Source: Batkoa obscura (lineage: Eukaryota; Entomophthoromycota; Entomophthoromycetes; Entomophthorales; Batkoaceae). Taken from it: a stretch of DNA of 64,000 nt. Numbering within the stretch: the stretch's first letter is position 1; each line of letters starts with the position of its first letter. The notes below the pieces were generated by a model, which was not told where the DNA came from, searched no databases, and worked only from the letters and a program-made list of their open reading frames with translations. The translations under genes and the position numbers were made by a program. Positions 24,264-36,239 of the stretch are shown here, piece by piece. The stretch lies in assembly GCA_030770535.1 (NCBI GenBank), contig JASVEC010000024.1, positions 740,004 through 804,003 on the forward strand. The letters run 5' to 3'.

Positions 24264-24367
24264 TATGGGGATGTGTTTTTGTGTTTAAGAATCCTACTAA
24301 TAACCTTTCCACTCAAATAATGCTTAAAAGAGTAAAAAGTAATGAGACCAAAAAAAACATCACCATA
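24264..24367 (+). repeat. MITE family 1 copy
   Basis: Full-length copy with TA on both flanks, TGGGGATGTG at the left and ACATCACCA at the right end. It lies about 270 bp upstream of MET22. Confidence 0.75.
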
Positions 24368-24635
24368 TTATTCACTTAAAATATTGCCGATATCAAGTAA
24401 AATTATGTTCTAAATTCTTATTTCGTGACTGTTCAAAATAACCTTTTCAAATGCACTAACTTAAATTAGCAAATATCCAAAAAAAGACTTCTAAAAGATA
24501 CGATTTCCAATCATACTTAAATACTATCGATGACCTAATACTTTTATTGAATTAGCTAAGATTTTTTTTAAAAAAAACTATAAAAACTCAAAATTCCAAT
24601 TGATTTTTCATTAAATTTTACTAACTTTAACCAAT

Positions 24636-25887
24636 ATGTTACAATTAGAACGACGTATTGCTATCGATGCCGTAATACGAGCCTCTAAAATTTGTCGACA
24701 AGTGTACTCTCAATTAGTTAATGAAGATACTGTAATAAAGAAAGATAGATCACCAGTAACTGGTAATACTTTTGATCCAATAATTTTTTCATGCAAATAA
24801 TGTCAATTTTATACAGTGGCTGATTACTCTGCTCAAGCAGTAGTGAATACTTTATTAACTGAGTATTTTCCTAATGATCCGATTGTGGGAGAAGAAGACA
24901 GTAAAGATTTAAAATCTTCTAGTGGAGCTGAGTTGTTAAAAAAAGTTACTGAATTGGCAAACACAGTATTGGATAAAAAAATAACTTCAGAACAAGTAAT
25001 TTATAGTAGAATTTAATAATAAAAAAGACAATTTTAATCTCTTATTTTTATTAAGACAATCACCTCGATAGATCGTGGTAATTTCATTGGTGGTTCTAAA
25101 GGTCGTTTTTGGACCTTAGATCCAATAGATGGTACCAAAGGATTCTTAAGAGGTGGCCAATATGCTATTTGTTTAGCTTTAATTATCGATGGTAAAGTAG
25201 AATTAGGAGTAATGGGATGCCCCAATTTATTAATTAATCCATTCGACAAAAATTCAAGTAAAGGCGCCATTTTTATTGCTCAAAGAGGGGAGGGGGCTTA
25301 TCAGGTAAATACAAAGCGGATTTTTGATTTTTTTTTTAATGATTTTTAAAAAATTAGAGAGATTTGGATACCCCCAATAACATAATAGAAGCTAAAGAAA
25401 TATCACTCGATATGAACAAGTTAGATGCTATTGAATCAGCGAGATTTTGTGAATCCGTTGAAGCTGGTCATTCTTCTCATGATAAACATGCTATTATTGC
25501 AAAAGAATTAAATATAACTACTCCACCCGTACGCATGGATTCTCAATGTAAATATTCTTCAATTGCTAGAGGGGATGGCGATATCTATTTAAGATTACCA
25601 GTATCTTTAGAATATGAAGAGAAAATTTGGGTAGGTGAAATAATCAGATATCAAATTACTATTATCATTTTATTGCATGACATTTATTTTGGTTTATTTT
25701 TATTTAGGATCATGCATCTGGGAAATTATTAGTTGAAGAAGCTGGTGGTAAAGTAAGCGATGCTTATGGTCAAGAATTGGATTTTTCTCAAGGACGTACA
25801 TTGAAAAACAACAAAGGTGTAGTGGCTTGTCATGCAGAATTTCATGAACAAGTTATTAAAGCTGTTAGTAAAGCTTTAGGAAATTAA
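24636..25887 (+). CDS. MET22: 3'(2'),5'-bisphosphate nucleotidase (Hal2/Met22)
   Basis: Five exons (24636-24762, 24817-24995, 25056-25304, 25358-25630, 25708-25887) give 335 residues, close to the usual ~357. The enzyme removes the 3'-phosphate of PAP made during sulfate assimilation; in yeast it is the lithium/sodium-sensitive target behind salt tolerance. It belongs to the Li-sensitive, Mg-dependent phosphatase superfamily. Metal-site motifs are GEEDS, DPIDGTKGF (the family WTLDPIDGT signature), and the C-terminal WDHASGKLLVEEAGG, which appears only after removing the intron at 25631-25707. Splicing also restores SPVTVADYSAQA across the first junction. RMDSQCKYSSIARGDGDIYLRLP is typical of the fungal branch. 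No missing residues noted. Confidence 0.93.
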
Positions 25888-26217
25888 TAGTATAGTAATA
25901 GAATCTTTGATTATAAAATGGTATTAAAATTGATTCTGTTGATTTTTAATATTAAATTAGTCTAATGTTTTGATTATAGGTTGGAATTTTGTATTACGTC
26001 TTTTATTTTTTATATATTCTGAGCATATAAATATCCAATTACAATTCTATTATAGGTTACTTTTTATAATAAAACATCCATTAATTCTGTTTTAACAACT
26101 ATAATATAAAAACAAATGTCTTTAATTTGAACTATTTACTTTAAAAGATATATTAATTTTGCCTTTTTAAACCCATTTATTTACCATTTTATTGTATTAA
26201 AAATATCGTCCACCAAC
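25888..26217. other. 3' intergenic region between convergent genes
   Basis: About 330 bases between MET22 and the TTI2-like gene. Nothing beyond A+T-rich tail sequence. Confidence 0.4.
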
Positions 26218-28072
26218 TTATTGCTCAATGTTTGCCAATACCTTATCAATAAATCTACCAAATACTTCATCATCCGCTTGTTTCAATGCATTTAAATCTG
26301 CCTAAAACAATCATTAGTGTCAAACAGAATAATAGTTGATAAGAACTATTAACTTACTTTGAACTGAAGTGTATTACTATGATTATATGTTATCTCCGTT
26401 GTATTAATTAACAAGTTAAAAAAATCATCTAAGAATAAATAAGTAAAGTGGAATTTTATAATAATGATATTAATTAAATTTACCATCTACTTTATAATCT
26501 TTAAAATTAAGGATACATTGAGCTATACCCGTTAATATTTCGGGAGCATAATCGATAATTCTAATCAAAAAACAATAATAAAATAATAACTAGTAGCACA
26601 CTCAAATACAATTACCTATTAGGACATAATTTGATCAATTTAATCAAGTTATTACACGCTAGGGTAGGTATCTCTGTAATAAAATTACCCTTTCTAATCC
26701 AAGGAAGTTTTACATTCTTCAATGAAATATTGATAAATTTCTAAATCAAAAATAAAATATTAAACTTAACCCCTGATTAGCCTCCCACCACTACACTTAC
26801 CTCCAACAGAGCATAAACGGTGATTCCCATTCTATCTATCACTTTATTTAAATAACTTAAAACAAACCGATTGTTCTCAATTAAATTAGCTTCTACGCTA
26901 TTTCCTCGTGTTAATATAGTAGTTATAATATAATCATACAATTTATTATAATATTCATTATCTTCATTATTGTACATTTTATCGAAGATTGATAACATTG
27001 TATCCATTGCATAGTTAGAATTATCTTTTTTATCTGAGTTGATGAATAATACATTATTTACTAAAACCTATATTAATAAAAATAAAATAGTTAATTAATA
27101 GATTTTTGTATAAATTTAAATAGAATAATATTATGATAAATTGACTTACATTTAAATAAACATCTTGTAACCCTCTTGATTTTAATAGTGCTAAATTTTT
27201 ATTTTTAAATAGCAAATTAATACTATCAATACCCCAAGTTCTAATTGTTAAATTCATATCTTGTAATAATACTAAAGAGGGTGGAATAATTAAATGGATA
27301 TTATCAGCGATATAGAGATCCTAGTATTGTTTTTTTAAAACAAAATTATATAATTTAGTTTTCTGTTTTTAAATTCAAACTTACCTGTTTCAAAATCCAT
27401 TTATAAACGAAATAATATCTTAAATCCTCTTTCCAAATCAAATTATCAAAATCTCTTGATTGCTGAATGAGGGTTTCTTTATTCTCAAATATTCCTTGAA
27501 TTTCTTTCTTACTTTCAAATTGAGTTCGAATATAATTGTTCAATAATGACATTATCACCAATGGGCTCTTCGTTTCTTTTTCAAAATCAGGAACTCGCTG
27601 AATGATTTCTATTCAATTTTTATTAATTATGAAAAAGTCCATAATAATAATCTATTTACTCTCTGTTATTTCTCTTACTTTTAAATCATTGTAGTATAAT
27701 TGGTAAGGGATGATACATAATATTAGTTTTTCATAGTAAGCTGATAACATCTCCTAGAAAATTATTAATCAAATAAATAACAATAGTAATTAGTATATTT
27801 ACTTCTTGAATAACAAACTCCAATAACAGCCCCAACTGCTTAAGAATCTTTGTTTCAAACTTTATCTTATTTTCAAACTCTATCTCTTCAACAACATATT
27901 CACTTGGCAATCTCAATTTATTATAAATCTCGTTCAATTTTTCCTCGTTTGAAGCATCATCATCTTCCACCTCAATACTGCTAATAACCTGAATCCCTTT
28001 AAATCCCAAATTTTGATCATCTTTTACTAAAGTATCACTTTTATTTTCTTGATAAATATTGAATAAACTCAT
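26218..28072 (-). CDS. TTI2: TELO2-interacting protein 2-like (Tti2), helical-repeat protein
   Basis: Nine exons in gene order 27803-28072, 27660-27753, 27385-27608, 27150-27320, 26801-27067, 26616-26740, 26484-26560, 26358-26428 and 26218-26301, giving 460 residues with every junction in phase. The central part reads HLIIPPSLVLLQDMNLTIRT, followed by a Gly and LLKSRGLQDVYLN. This resembles the conserved Tti2 block (PP-x-L-x-LxDD...KxxG...LLRxTGLxxV). Tti2 forms the TTT complex with Tel2 and Tti1, which works with Hsp90 to mature PIKK kinases (TOR, ATM/ATR). Length fits the family (about 420-510). The N-terminus is acidic and divergent, and the second Asp of the LxDD motif is not evident. It could instead be another ARM-type protein. 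Confidence 0.55.
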
Positions 28073-28121
28073 AATTAAAAAAACTTAAAAGTATTTCAAA
28101 AAAAATTCTATCCAAAAAAAT

Positions 28122-28673
28122 TTATTTCTCCAAACTCTTTAAAAATTCTTTCGCTAATATAGCCACTCTAGCCTTGGCAGCCATCGTTGGATCTAATTTA
28201 ATACTTTTTAACACCAAACCAATTTGCTTCCCGCTCGTTACTCCCAATTCTTCAACTGTTTTTTTAATCTCTATCAAAATCTCAGCATCTTCTAATTGCT
28301 CTGGGAGATATTTTTTCAATACTTCCACTTCTTCCAATTCACTTTGTACCAAATCTTCTCTATTACCAACTTTATATTGTTCAATCGAATCCATTCTCTT
28401 TTTGATTCCTTTTTGGATAATACTAGCTACTTCAGCATCCGAATTAATCACTTTAAAGGGCATAACACTTTTCTCGGCATAACCAATGTCGGAAAGGACT
28501 GACTTGATCACCCCAAGTTTACCACGTTCTTTGTTACGCATAGCGGATTTCATATCTGTTTTAAGTTGCACTAATAAGCTAGGTTTGGCATCAGAATAAT
28601 GACGAAGGGAGGTGCGTAATAAAGTGGGGAGTGTGTTAATACTCTTTATGGTATATTGGAATAGACGTACCAT
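28122..28673 (-). CDS. AIM41: Mitochondrial GatB/YqeY-domain protein (Aim41-like)
   Basis: Single exon, 183 residues. The first ~28 residues (MVRLFQYTIKSINTLPTLLR) are basic and amphipathic, with no acidic residue, as in matrix-targeting presequences. The rest is a YqeY domain: LKTDMKSAMRNKERGKLGVIKSVLSDI, then RMDSIEQYKVGNREDLVQSELEEVEVLKKYLP, which is its most conserved stretch, and a C-terminal block with SGKQIGLVLK. YqeY resembles the tail domain of GatB and is linked to tRNA-dependent amidation. Yeast Aim41 is mitochondrial with no firmly known function. The start lies 160 bp from the divergent gene at 28833, so the two may share a promoter. Confidence 0.88.
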   Translation of the reverse strand: MVRLFQYTIKSINTLPTLLRTSLRHYSDAKPSLLVQLKTDMKSAMRNKERGKLGVIKSVLSDIGYAEKSVMPFKVINSDAEVASIIQKGIKKRMDSIEQYKVGNREDLVQSELEEVEVLKKYLPEQLEDAEILIEIKKTVEELGVTSGKQIGLVLKSIKLDPTMAAKARVAILAKEFLKSLEK

Positions 28674-28832
28674 TTTTATATCAATTTTTATAATAAGTGT
28701 TGATTGATTAGTTTTTTTAGAATTTGAATTTCGATACCTGATGATAAGCCAATGAAATAGAAGTAGTTATTTTTTTTGTTAAGGGACTAATATTCTAAAT
28801 ATAAAAAAAGTAGTTTTATTTTTTATTTTTTT

Positions 28833-30600
28833 ATGAGTTTAAAAAAAGATAAAATTCAAAGTAAAGCAATTCGCTTTATATACATTTAACTTAATAATTA
28901 ATCTATTGTAGATATAAAATCAAAAAAACTAAAATTAAAACAATGTACTCACCAAAATAGTAATATCATCCTACCACTCCCACATGTAGATGAAGCAACC
29001 CTCCTTGACTTAACTACTTATTCTTTTACTTCTACACTATCCTCTCAAGAAGAAAGAATTGAATCATTGATAGCTTTATTTCTTGATTCAAAAGAGATAG
29101 AGATTAACTTAACGATAGCTAATTTCTTAATGATAGATATAGTATTTGATAAATTTATAAATTTTTGGTCAAATCCTAATGGACTAAGGAGTAATCAAGG
29201 ATGTAAGCAGAAGATTATCAATAATAGGGGATTTAATGTTATATTTAGTTTGTTTAGTAATGGAGAGATTGGGAGATTAATTATTGAAAAGAAATTTGAT
29301 AGAATGGGTAAGCAGTAGTAAAATTCTATTTATAAATTATTTATTAGATTATTTTCATCTAGCTTATTTACTCACCTATGGTATTATCAATCAGCTTAGA
29401 GGAAATATGGATTTTCAACAACTAAAATTAGGTATCAATCGATTATTAATAATGAATATTGATTTAACTAAACGATGGTTATATACAACAAAATACACCT
29501 CAATTTTATCAGACAAACCGCCAATCTTATTATTCATCAATCACCTAAAACAAGAAACAATAAGAAGTTTAATATTAGATATATTATTTCAAGTGGAACC
29601 AGATAATTCAAGTACAAAAAGAGATTTTGATTTATTAGGAGAATTAAGATATTTTGAAACTATATGGAAATTATATTGGTATCAGTTGAAATCAGAAGAT
29701 TCTTTAGAATTTATTATTAATTTATTAACTGATGCTATTTATTATAAAGAAAGTGAGCATTTTTTGGAATACGTTTATAAAGAGGAATTTTTAAATGATA
29801 TTTTAAACGTGTTGAGTTGTAAGAATTACAAAAACATTCAAAAAATGATTGACTTTTTAGATTCTTTGTTGCAAGTACTATGTTATAGATCGGAAAAGTT
29901 AATGCTCTTAATTAGGGAAATTAAACTTTATATACACAGCAATCTGGATAAAATTTACTCTACCTTACAATATATAGAAAATGATAGCTCAATTGTATTT
30001 GAAGAAGGAAAGATGATAATTAATGATAAAGTAATTCCATTTATAGTACCAAGCAATTACCCTAAATGTTATAAATTAACAATAAAAAGATATACATTTA
30101 TGTCCTTTTTCTTATCCACAGATATAATAGAAAAAGAAAAAATCAATTTGAATATTGAATTGATTATAAATTGTTTAGAATGGCTGCTATTAAACCCAAA
30201 AAATGATATGATACTTTCATTAAATTTTAAAATTTTAGAAATTATTTTTAGTAATTTTATAAGGGATAAGGATAATAGTTACATAGATATTATTAGTTAT
30301 TTGTTTATCGAAACTAGGTTGGTATCTAGAGTAAAGTATCAAATTATCATGAATTCAAGATCTGGGCTCAATTATTTATTAGCATTTGTTCAATTTCATC
30401 TCAATGCAGTCATTAATAAACTAAAAGAGGAAGGTAAAGGTTTAAATCAATCACTCTTAATTGAATTAGAGTCATGTAGAGAAAGTTCATTCAAAGAAGA
30501 GACTATTATATACCCTAAATCTCAATTTTATTTTCCAAAGAGTAAGAATAAGTTTGTAAAAAATAACTTTTTTATTAAGGATGATGATTTTTTAATATAA
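28833..30600 (+). CDS. Unidentified helical protein
   Basis: Three exons (28833-28860, 28912-29307, 29348-30600) give 558 residues. The start rests on a short first exon, MSLKKDKIQ, spliced to a Lys-rich segment; no ATG is available in the second exon's frame before a stop. The second intron (40 nt) joins FDRM to DYFHLAYLLTYG in phase. The protein is predicted almost all alpha-helical and Leu/Ile-rich (for example LLGELRYFETIWKLYWYQLK, FLDSLLQVLCYRSEKLMLLI), which suggests a helical-repeat scaffold. I compared it mentally with SAPS/Sit4-associated and RSC9-like proteins and found no convincing match. It has no membrane segment, signal or catalytic motif. It sits head to head with AIM41. Confidence 0.6.
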
Positions 30601-31676
30601 AATGAGTAGTAAGTCATCTTTGTTTAATATGCGTTATAAATAAAAATTATTATGTTCTTTATATGTTCACCTTCTCTAACCCAAGTATGATCATTTCAAC
30701 ATGTTCTTGGATTATACATATTCACTTTATTATCTAACTTAATCCCTATATCAAATCTCTGCCTCAAAGTAAATTAAATAAGCATATGCGAGTATTTTTT
30801 TTGACTTCACTATTTTTCATTTTTTAAGTGCTATTTAAGCGGAAAATTTAATAGTAAATTCTTAAACACAAAAACACATCCCCATATGTAATAAAGGGCA
30901 GTTTTGGATTTCTTGAAAACTTCAAGATCCTAACCTATTCAATAAGATACTAGTTGATGTCGTTTTATTTGAACTATATAAATAATGGACTTTGTATTTT
31001 CTTGGAATTACATATTTAATAAATAAAATATTTAGATGCAAAATTTAAGAATCAAAATAATATTACATTGTTAAATTATAAACTAACCAAGATTTATACA
31101 ATTTGTTTAATATAAAGTCATACTTTATTGAATAAATACCATGATATAAATAATTTATACTGACTAATACTAGTAACTATGAATCAAAGAAATAGATTGT
31201 GAGTTTAAGTGAATATAAAAATAAAATAAGAATAGTAGTGCCAAAACAATAGTAACAAGAGTAATCAAAGAAATGATAGTTAGTGTTATACAAGCTATAA
31301 AATAATCCCTAAACATTAATAAAAAGAATCTTAGTAAAATAGTATAAATAGTTGATTTTCTATTATATAAACCGATAAAACTGATACTATCAAATCTCTT
31401 TCATTTGTTGAAATGATAAAATCAAAATTAAACTTATTATATAAAAATAATAATAGTTTTTTGATATAAAATAAAGCAAAGACTATATTAAATAAAAACT
31501 AATCTTTAACTTTGGATCTCTGAAACTAATAGAGGAATAAAAACATGATAAATTAAAGGATAATACTAAAACTGATAGGGCCAAAATAATTTTTATAAAA
31601 GAAACCCACATTCTCTACTTTTGGTTAAAAGTAAATTTTCTTTCTACCTTAAAACATCCTACTTTTGTATTGAATA
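30601..31676. other. Intergenic region between convergent genes
   Basis: About 1.1 kb holding one MITE copy (30785-30886) and A+T-rich sequence. No gene seen. Confidence 0.45.
30785..30886 (-). repeat. MITE family 1 copy
   Basis: Copy flanked by TA on both sides. The left end is degenerate (TGCGAGTA) and the right end intact (CATCCCCA). Confidence 0.7.
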
Positions 31677-32357
31677 TCACTCTTCAGTTACCTGTGAGGA
31701 GTCTTTGTTATTACTACCATTTAAAACCTCTGTTTCACTTCGCCTAAAATCCGCTTCCGGATCCAATTTAAGGTTAGGGCTACTCACTTTTTGTTTTTCT
31801 TCTTCTTCTTCTTCTTCTTCTTCTTCATCTTCTTCGTATTCTTCTTCTTCATAAAAATCTTTAAGATATTTATTGGCAGCACGATATTCTTTTTTTGCAT
31901 TCTTTATACAAACTTCGATATTAGTTAAAGCTTCTTGCTCTGTAATTGATTTAGAACCGGATTCATCTTTAAGTGAACCATAATGTTGAATCCTTTCGCA
32001 CATTGTTTTCACTTTTTTTAAACCTAAAGCAGCGCTACTACCTTTAAGGAAATGTCCCAAGCGACTAAGGTCAGGTAAATCTTTTTTTTCTCTATTAAAT
32101 TTAAAGCTTAATTTAATTATTTCTAATTTAATTTAATTAAAATTACAAAGAATTTAACATATCTACAAACGTAGTTTCCGCTTGTTCGAAATAATTATAA
32201 ACTATATTTTTACTAAATTCGTTATCTCCTTCTTCATCCATATCTAAGATTTGTCCAAATACATCATAGTCAATCAATTCATTTTCTTCCTTTTAAAATT
32301 TAAATTTTATTAGCTTCCATTGCTTTTATTCATTATTATAAAGTTTACCGACGACAT
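31677..32357 (-). CDS. YPD1: Histidine phosphotransfer protein Ypd1
   Basis: Three exons (32349-32357, 32147-32289, 31677-32091) give 188 residues. The first exon is only three codons (MSS). Ypd1 carries the phosphate from the hybrid histidine kinase to response regulators Ssk1 and Skn7 in osmotic and stress signalling. The HPt domain is clear: ELIDYDVFGQILDMDEEG, then FSKNIVYNYFEQAETTFVDM, then RLGHFLKGSSAALGL, with the phosphorylated His at residue 64. This is the same number as in yeast Ypd1. CERIQHYG follows, also conserved. After the last helix (EYRAANKYLKDFY) comes a tail with a run of Glu of 20 or so and a Ser/Asp-rich end. The acidic tail is not part of the HPt fold. Upstream lies over 1 kb of gene-free sequence. 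Confidence 0.93.
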
Positions 32358-33470
32358 TTTTATTATTTTTATCTATCAATTTAAACCTTTTACTCCTATA
32401 CTTTTGGTTGCTTACTATTTATTCAATGTGATAACTAACCAATCAAATGCAATGATTATTTTTAATAAGAAATTGAAAGCCTAGATTTCAATTAATGGTT
32501 ACAATTGACATTAAACTATACTATTAGTAAGGAAATATTATATAAGAAGTTTATAAATTACGGTAACAATTCTTAGCATGTGTAAATTTAAATAAAATAA
32601 ACAGTCAATATAACTAAGCCCCACTTTCTAGTTTATTTACTAGTTTAATGCTCAAATAAATGATAATAAAATGATGTCACCCTTAAATTAAAATGAGTAT
32701 CTTAAAGAACTCAAAAAGTTCATAAATCAACAACTTCAGAGTCATTGATTAAGTAACTTAGTAGATATTTTAACCTTATATTTTTCGATATTTTTCAATT
32801 TGTTTATTTTTATTTTATTACTACTATTATTTGAATTGAAATTTTCTAATTTTGTATTATGGAGTTAATGATCTCATCATGATTTATTAACATTATTTTA
32901 ATTCTAAGTGTTAGAGGATTAATTATTATTAATAAATTCATATTTAAGTTTTAATATTTATTCATCTATTATTTTTATTATTGAAATAACATCAAGATTC
33001 AATATTTGAAATATATATTATTGTCTATTGTTTATGTACTTTATTTGTTTTATGTCTCTTTGTAAAAGTGTTCTTGATATTATAGTTTCTAAAGCAATAA
33101 CATTTTGACTAAAAATTATATAAGCATTTGTTCTGGAATCAATTTTTTCTCCATTAGTTCAAGATTTCCTAATAAATTTCAATAGCATTTTATTAATTCT
33201 TTTTAGTCATTCAATGGAGTTTTTTGTGAGAAAAAATACTTTTTTCCAATATTACACTTTTAAATAGATAGAAACAGAGATCTTTTGTTCATCTCTAAGC
33301 CATTTGAGTTTAGTTATTTCAATAAAACTACTGCGTTATTACGTCTTTAAGGCTTTTAAAAGAAATCAATCACTCTTTTTTTTTATATTAATAAAAGATG
33401 TTTAACTAAATTGCCATTTTTTGTTGCATTATTTTGTTAACTTTGCAAGTAGCCTGAAATTTAAAATATA
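32358..33470. other. Intergenic region
   Basis: About 1.1 kb between YPD1 and the inverted duplication. A+T-rich; no gene, MITE or RNA seen. Confidence 0.45.
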
Positions 33471-35655
33471 TTAATAATGTTTGTACTACTAATTACAAAT
33501 ATATTTTAACTAATAAACAAACATGTTTTTTTTATAAAAATTGATATAAAATAACCTTAATAACTAAATATACTTTGTTATCAATTTAATGGAAATCGAA
33601 AAGATTTATAGGGCTTTGAATTGGCAACCAGCTCTACGAAGTTAACTAATTAAACTTTAACATTTACTCTATATCATTGTAGACTTAAGCTATATTAAAG
33701 CTTCTCTTTTTGTATCAGCTTCTTTATATAAAGTTTTTAATATCAAATCAAAAATATTTCTTAAATTAAATATGACAAAAAAAATATAAACAATCATTAT
33801 TTAATATACTTGTAAAAAGTAAAGACATTAAATTATTTAAAACAAAATCAATCACACACAAGAGAGAATTAGTTTAGATGACACTGAGCTATAAAATATT
33901 AAAAATAAACCTGTAGTATATAATAAATTCAAATGATATTATACAACTCGTGTTTATCAGTTTAAATACCTTGTATAAAAGAATGACTAAGTATAGAATC
34001 AATTGTAATTCTATCTGCACGTTTTTTAGTAAGACAATCCTGAATCAATTTCCTGAGATCGTTTGGTACGTGCATTTTACTAATTCTATTATCCCTCATG
34101 ATTTCAACATTAGATGGAAATTTGGTGTCTTCCTGGATAGCTCGATTTTCATCTCCCAAAATTTTCAATATCTCTTCTTCACTCTTTTTACTAAACACAC
34201 TACACCCATAAATTAGTCTATATAATATGCAACCCAGTCCCCAAACATCAGTTCCGTACCTGATCTAGATTGATCGATTAGTTGTTATTACTTATTCATA
34301 GAATAAAAAAATACCACAAATTGCGAACTCGCATCAGTAGCAATAGCCGCTTCTGGTGCTATATTACCAAGAGTACCTTGCTAAAAAATGAATATCAATT
34401 TATAATAAAACTAAATAGTTAAATTACTATTTGGGATTTTCGACCAACCACACGTCCATGCTTTAACTTTAATACATATTTAAACCCGAACACCTTTAAA
34501 TTTCCATCAAAAAACATAAATTTCCCCAAATTCAGATCACAATGGATAACATTTTCCTTATGTAACTCTCTTATCGCTAACACCATCTAATGAAATATTA
34601 ACGTTATATTTATTTATTTTACTTTTTATTACCCTTTTCCAATTATATACCGCAAACCCAACTGGATTTTCCAATATTTGCTCCGAGTTATTCATAAATT
34701 CAAAAAAACTAATTTCACTTAGTTGATATAGCTATAAGTTAACTTAGTGATGATTATACAGTGTTGAATACTCACCAATTTAATTTTGTTATCCTCATAT
34801 TCAAATTCAGCTAACTGAATGATATACGGGTTATTTTTGAAAATTTTTAGCACCTGAATTTCATTTTGATATAAATTTATTTCCTTTTCTTTCATTCCTT
34901 CCATATCAACCACCTTCAATGCAAATTGATTCCCAGTGTTTAATTCGACAACATTATATACTTCTGAATGTCTACCTAGTTTTATGAGATTTAATTTCAT
35001 GTACCTTTTCCCCTTTACAACTTCAAACTCTAATATTTGATTATCTTGTGACTTTTGATATAAAATAATGGTTTTAAAATGTAAATTATTGAACTTACTA
35101 TTTGTTCAAATACTGCATCAAAATCATTCAACTCTTTAATCCTATTTGGTATTCCTATATAGTGCCCCTCGTCCGATACATTTGCTTCCAAAGAGTATTG
35201 ATCATCGATGCTTAAGTGGCCCATATCCCTGATAATAATACCAAAAGGTATGTTATGTCTCACTTCTTCAAATATTTGTCTGACATTTAACTTATTTGAG
35301 TGTTCCTCAAGATTTCTGATTTTACGCTTCCTATTAATTCCTACTTTTTGTTCAGCATATTTTCTAACATATCTAATAAACTCTTTTTGACTTAGATTCG
35401 ATATGTTATCTATAGTTTCATGCCCTTTCATCGACTTCGTTTAATTTAAGCTTGTTCGGTCTTCAAAATTCCCCTTTCTTGGATACTTCTAAAATACTTA
35501 ACATAAAGAAAAACGAAATAAAAATACTGTTTACTCTTAAACCTGCCCCTTTCTTACTCATCCTTTGCAAAAATGCCACCTTTTTATTCCCATTTGTACC
35601 ATTTTAGTTTCATACTTCATTTTTAAGGAGAGGTGGAATTTGGGACTAAGTGCAT
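33471..35655 (-). repeat. Inverted duplication, arm B (pseudokinase locus)
   Basis: Reverse-complement partner of 8630-10815, about 22.6 kb away. The near-identical tract covers about 33546-35219. The 3' edge segment 33471-33545 is in the opposite orientation relative to the rest of the arm when compared with arm A. Upstream and N-terminal coding sequence is clearly more diverged. Confidence 0.85.
33962..35431 (-). CDS. MPS1/TTK-like predicted pseudokinase (copy B)
   Basis: Six exons mirror copy A: 35099-35431, 34776-35051, 34633-34731, 34428-34586, 34315-34380, 33962-34264, again 411 residues. The kinase part is almost identical to copy A, including the degraded HCDLNLGK loop and GFK in place of DFG; I note one Gly-to-Arg change (IGYGTD to IRYGTD) at the last exon junction. 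The second intron is 4 nt shorter. By contrast the first ~72 residues differ at about 25 positions (MKGHETIDNISNLSQKEFIR against MKERQIIDDLSNLDQKQIIK), with most changes amino-acid altering. The frame stays open throughout. Function unknown; the pair may act as non-catalytic binders, or one may be a silent donor for conversion. Confidence 0.7.
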
Positions 35656-36134
35656 TAATTGGTCAATTTAAAATTAAACTTTTCACTTTATCAAACATTA
35701 AAATAGATTAAATAAAGCAACTAGGGATGTATTTTTTTGTTTGAATTTTACTAATAGTTTTTCCACTTATATAGCGCTTAAAAAATGAAGAAAGTGATGA
35801 AATCAAAAAAATACCTTCAACTCTTGAAGTAAAAGGCTGCTTTTCAAATTAAAATACAGGATACATGAGACATGCTAAAATGTATTACATATTAAGTTAA
35901 TATTTTATAGTAAACTATATATATTATTATTATATTAATATAATAAAACAAAGCTATTTAAAACCAATGCAGTTAATAAATTAATTATTAATTATATAAA
36001 TAATTTAGTTATTTAAAAAATAAAAAAAATAATTTATATAATTATAATAAACATTTTAAAAATTATAAATTTTGGTGCCTAAAACCCGATTGCTTTATAT
36101 TAGCTATAAAAAGTTAAAAGTTAAATTTAAAAAA
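35656..36134. other. A+T-rich spacer with MITE copy
   Basis: Holds a MITE family 1 copy at 35722-35817 and otherwise A+T-rich sequence. Confidence 0.4.
35722..35817 (+). repeat. MITE family 1 copy, degenerate
   Basis: Recognised by AGGGATGTATTTT at the left and the internal ATAGCGCTTAAAAAATG core. The right end has lost the CATCCCCA sequence. Confidence 0.6.
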
Positions 36135-36239
36135 TATGTGAATGTATTTTTTTGTTCAAGAATTTTACTAACGACCTTTCTACTCAAACAGCGCTTAAAA
36201 ATAGAAAAAGTAGTGAAACCAAAACAAATATCCTCATAT
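36135..36239 (+). repeat. MITE family 1 copy
   Basis: About 105 bp with TA flanks. Ends are TGTGAATG and ATCCTCA, and the core AGCGCTTAAAA is present. Confidence 0.7.

Noticed and set aside
28833-30600. SAPS (Sit4-associated) or RSC9 assignment
   Set aside because: General helical character was similar, but the conserved blocks of those families are absent.
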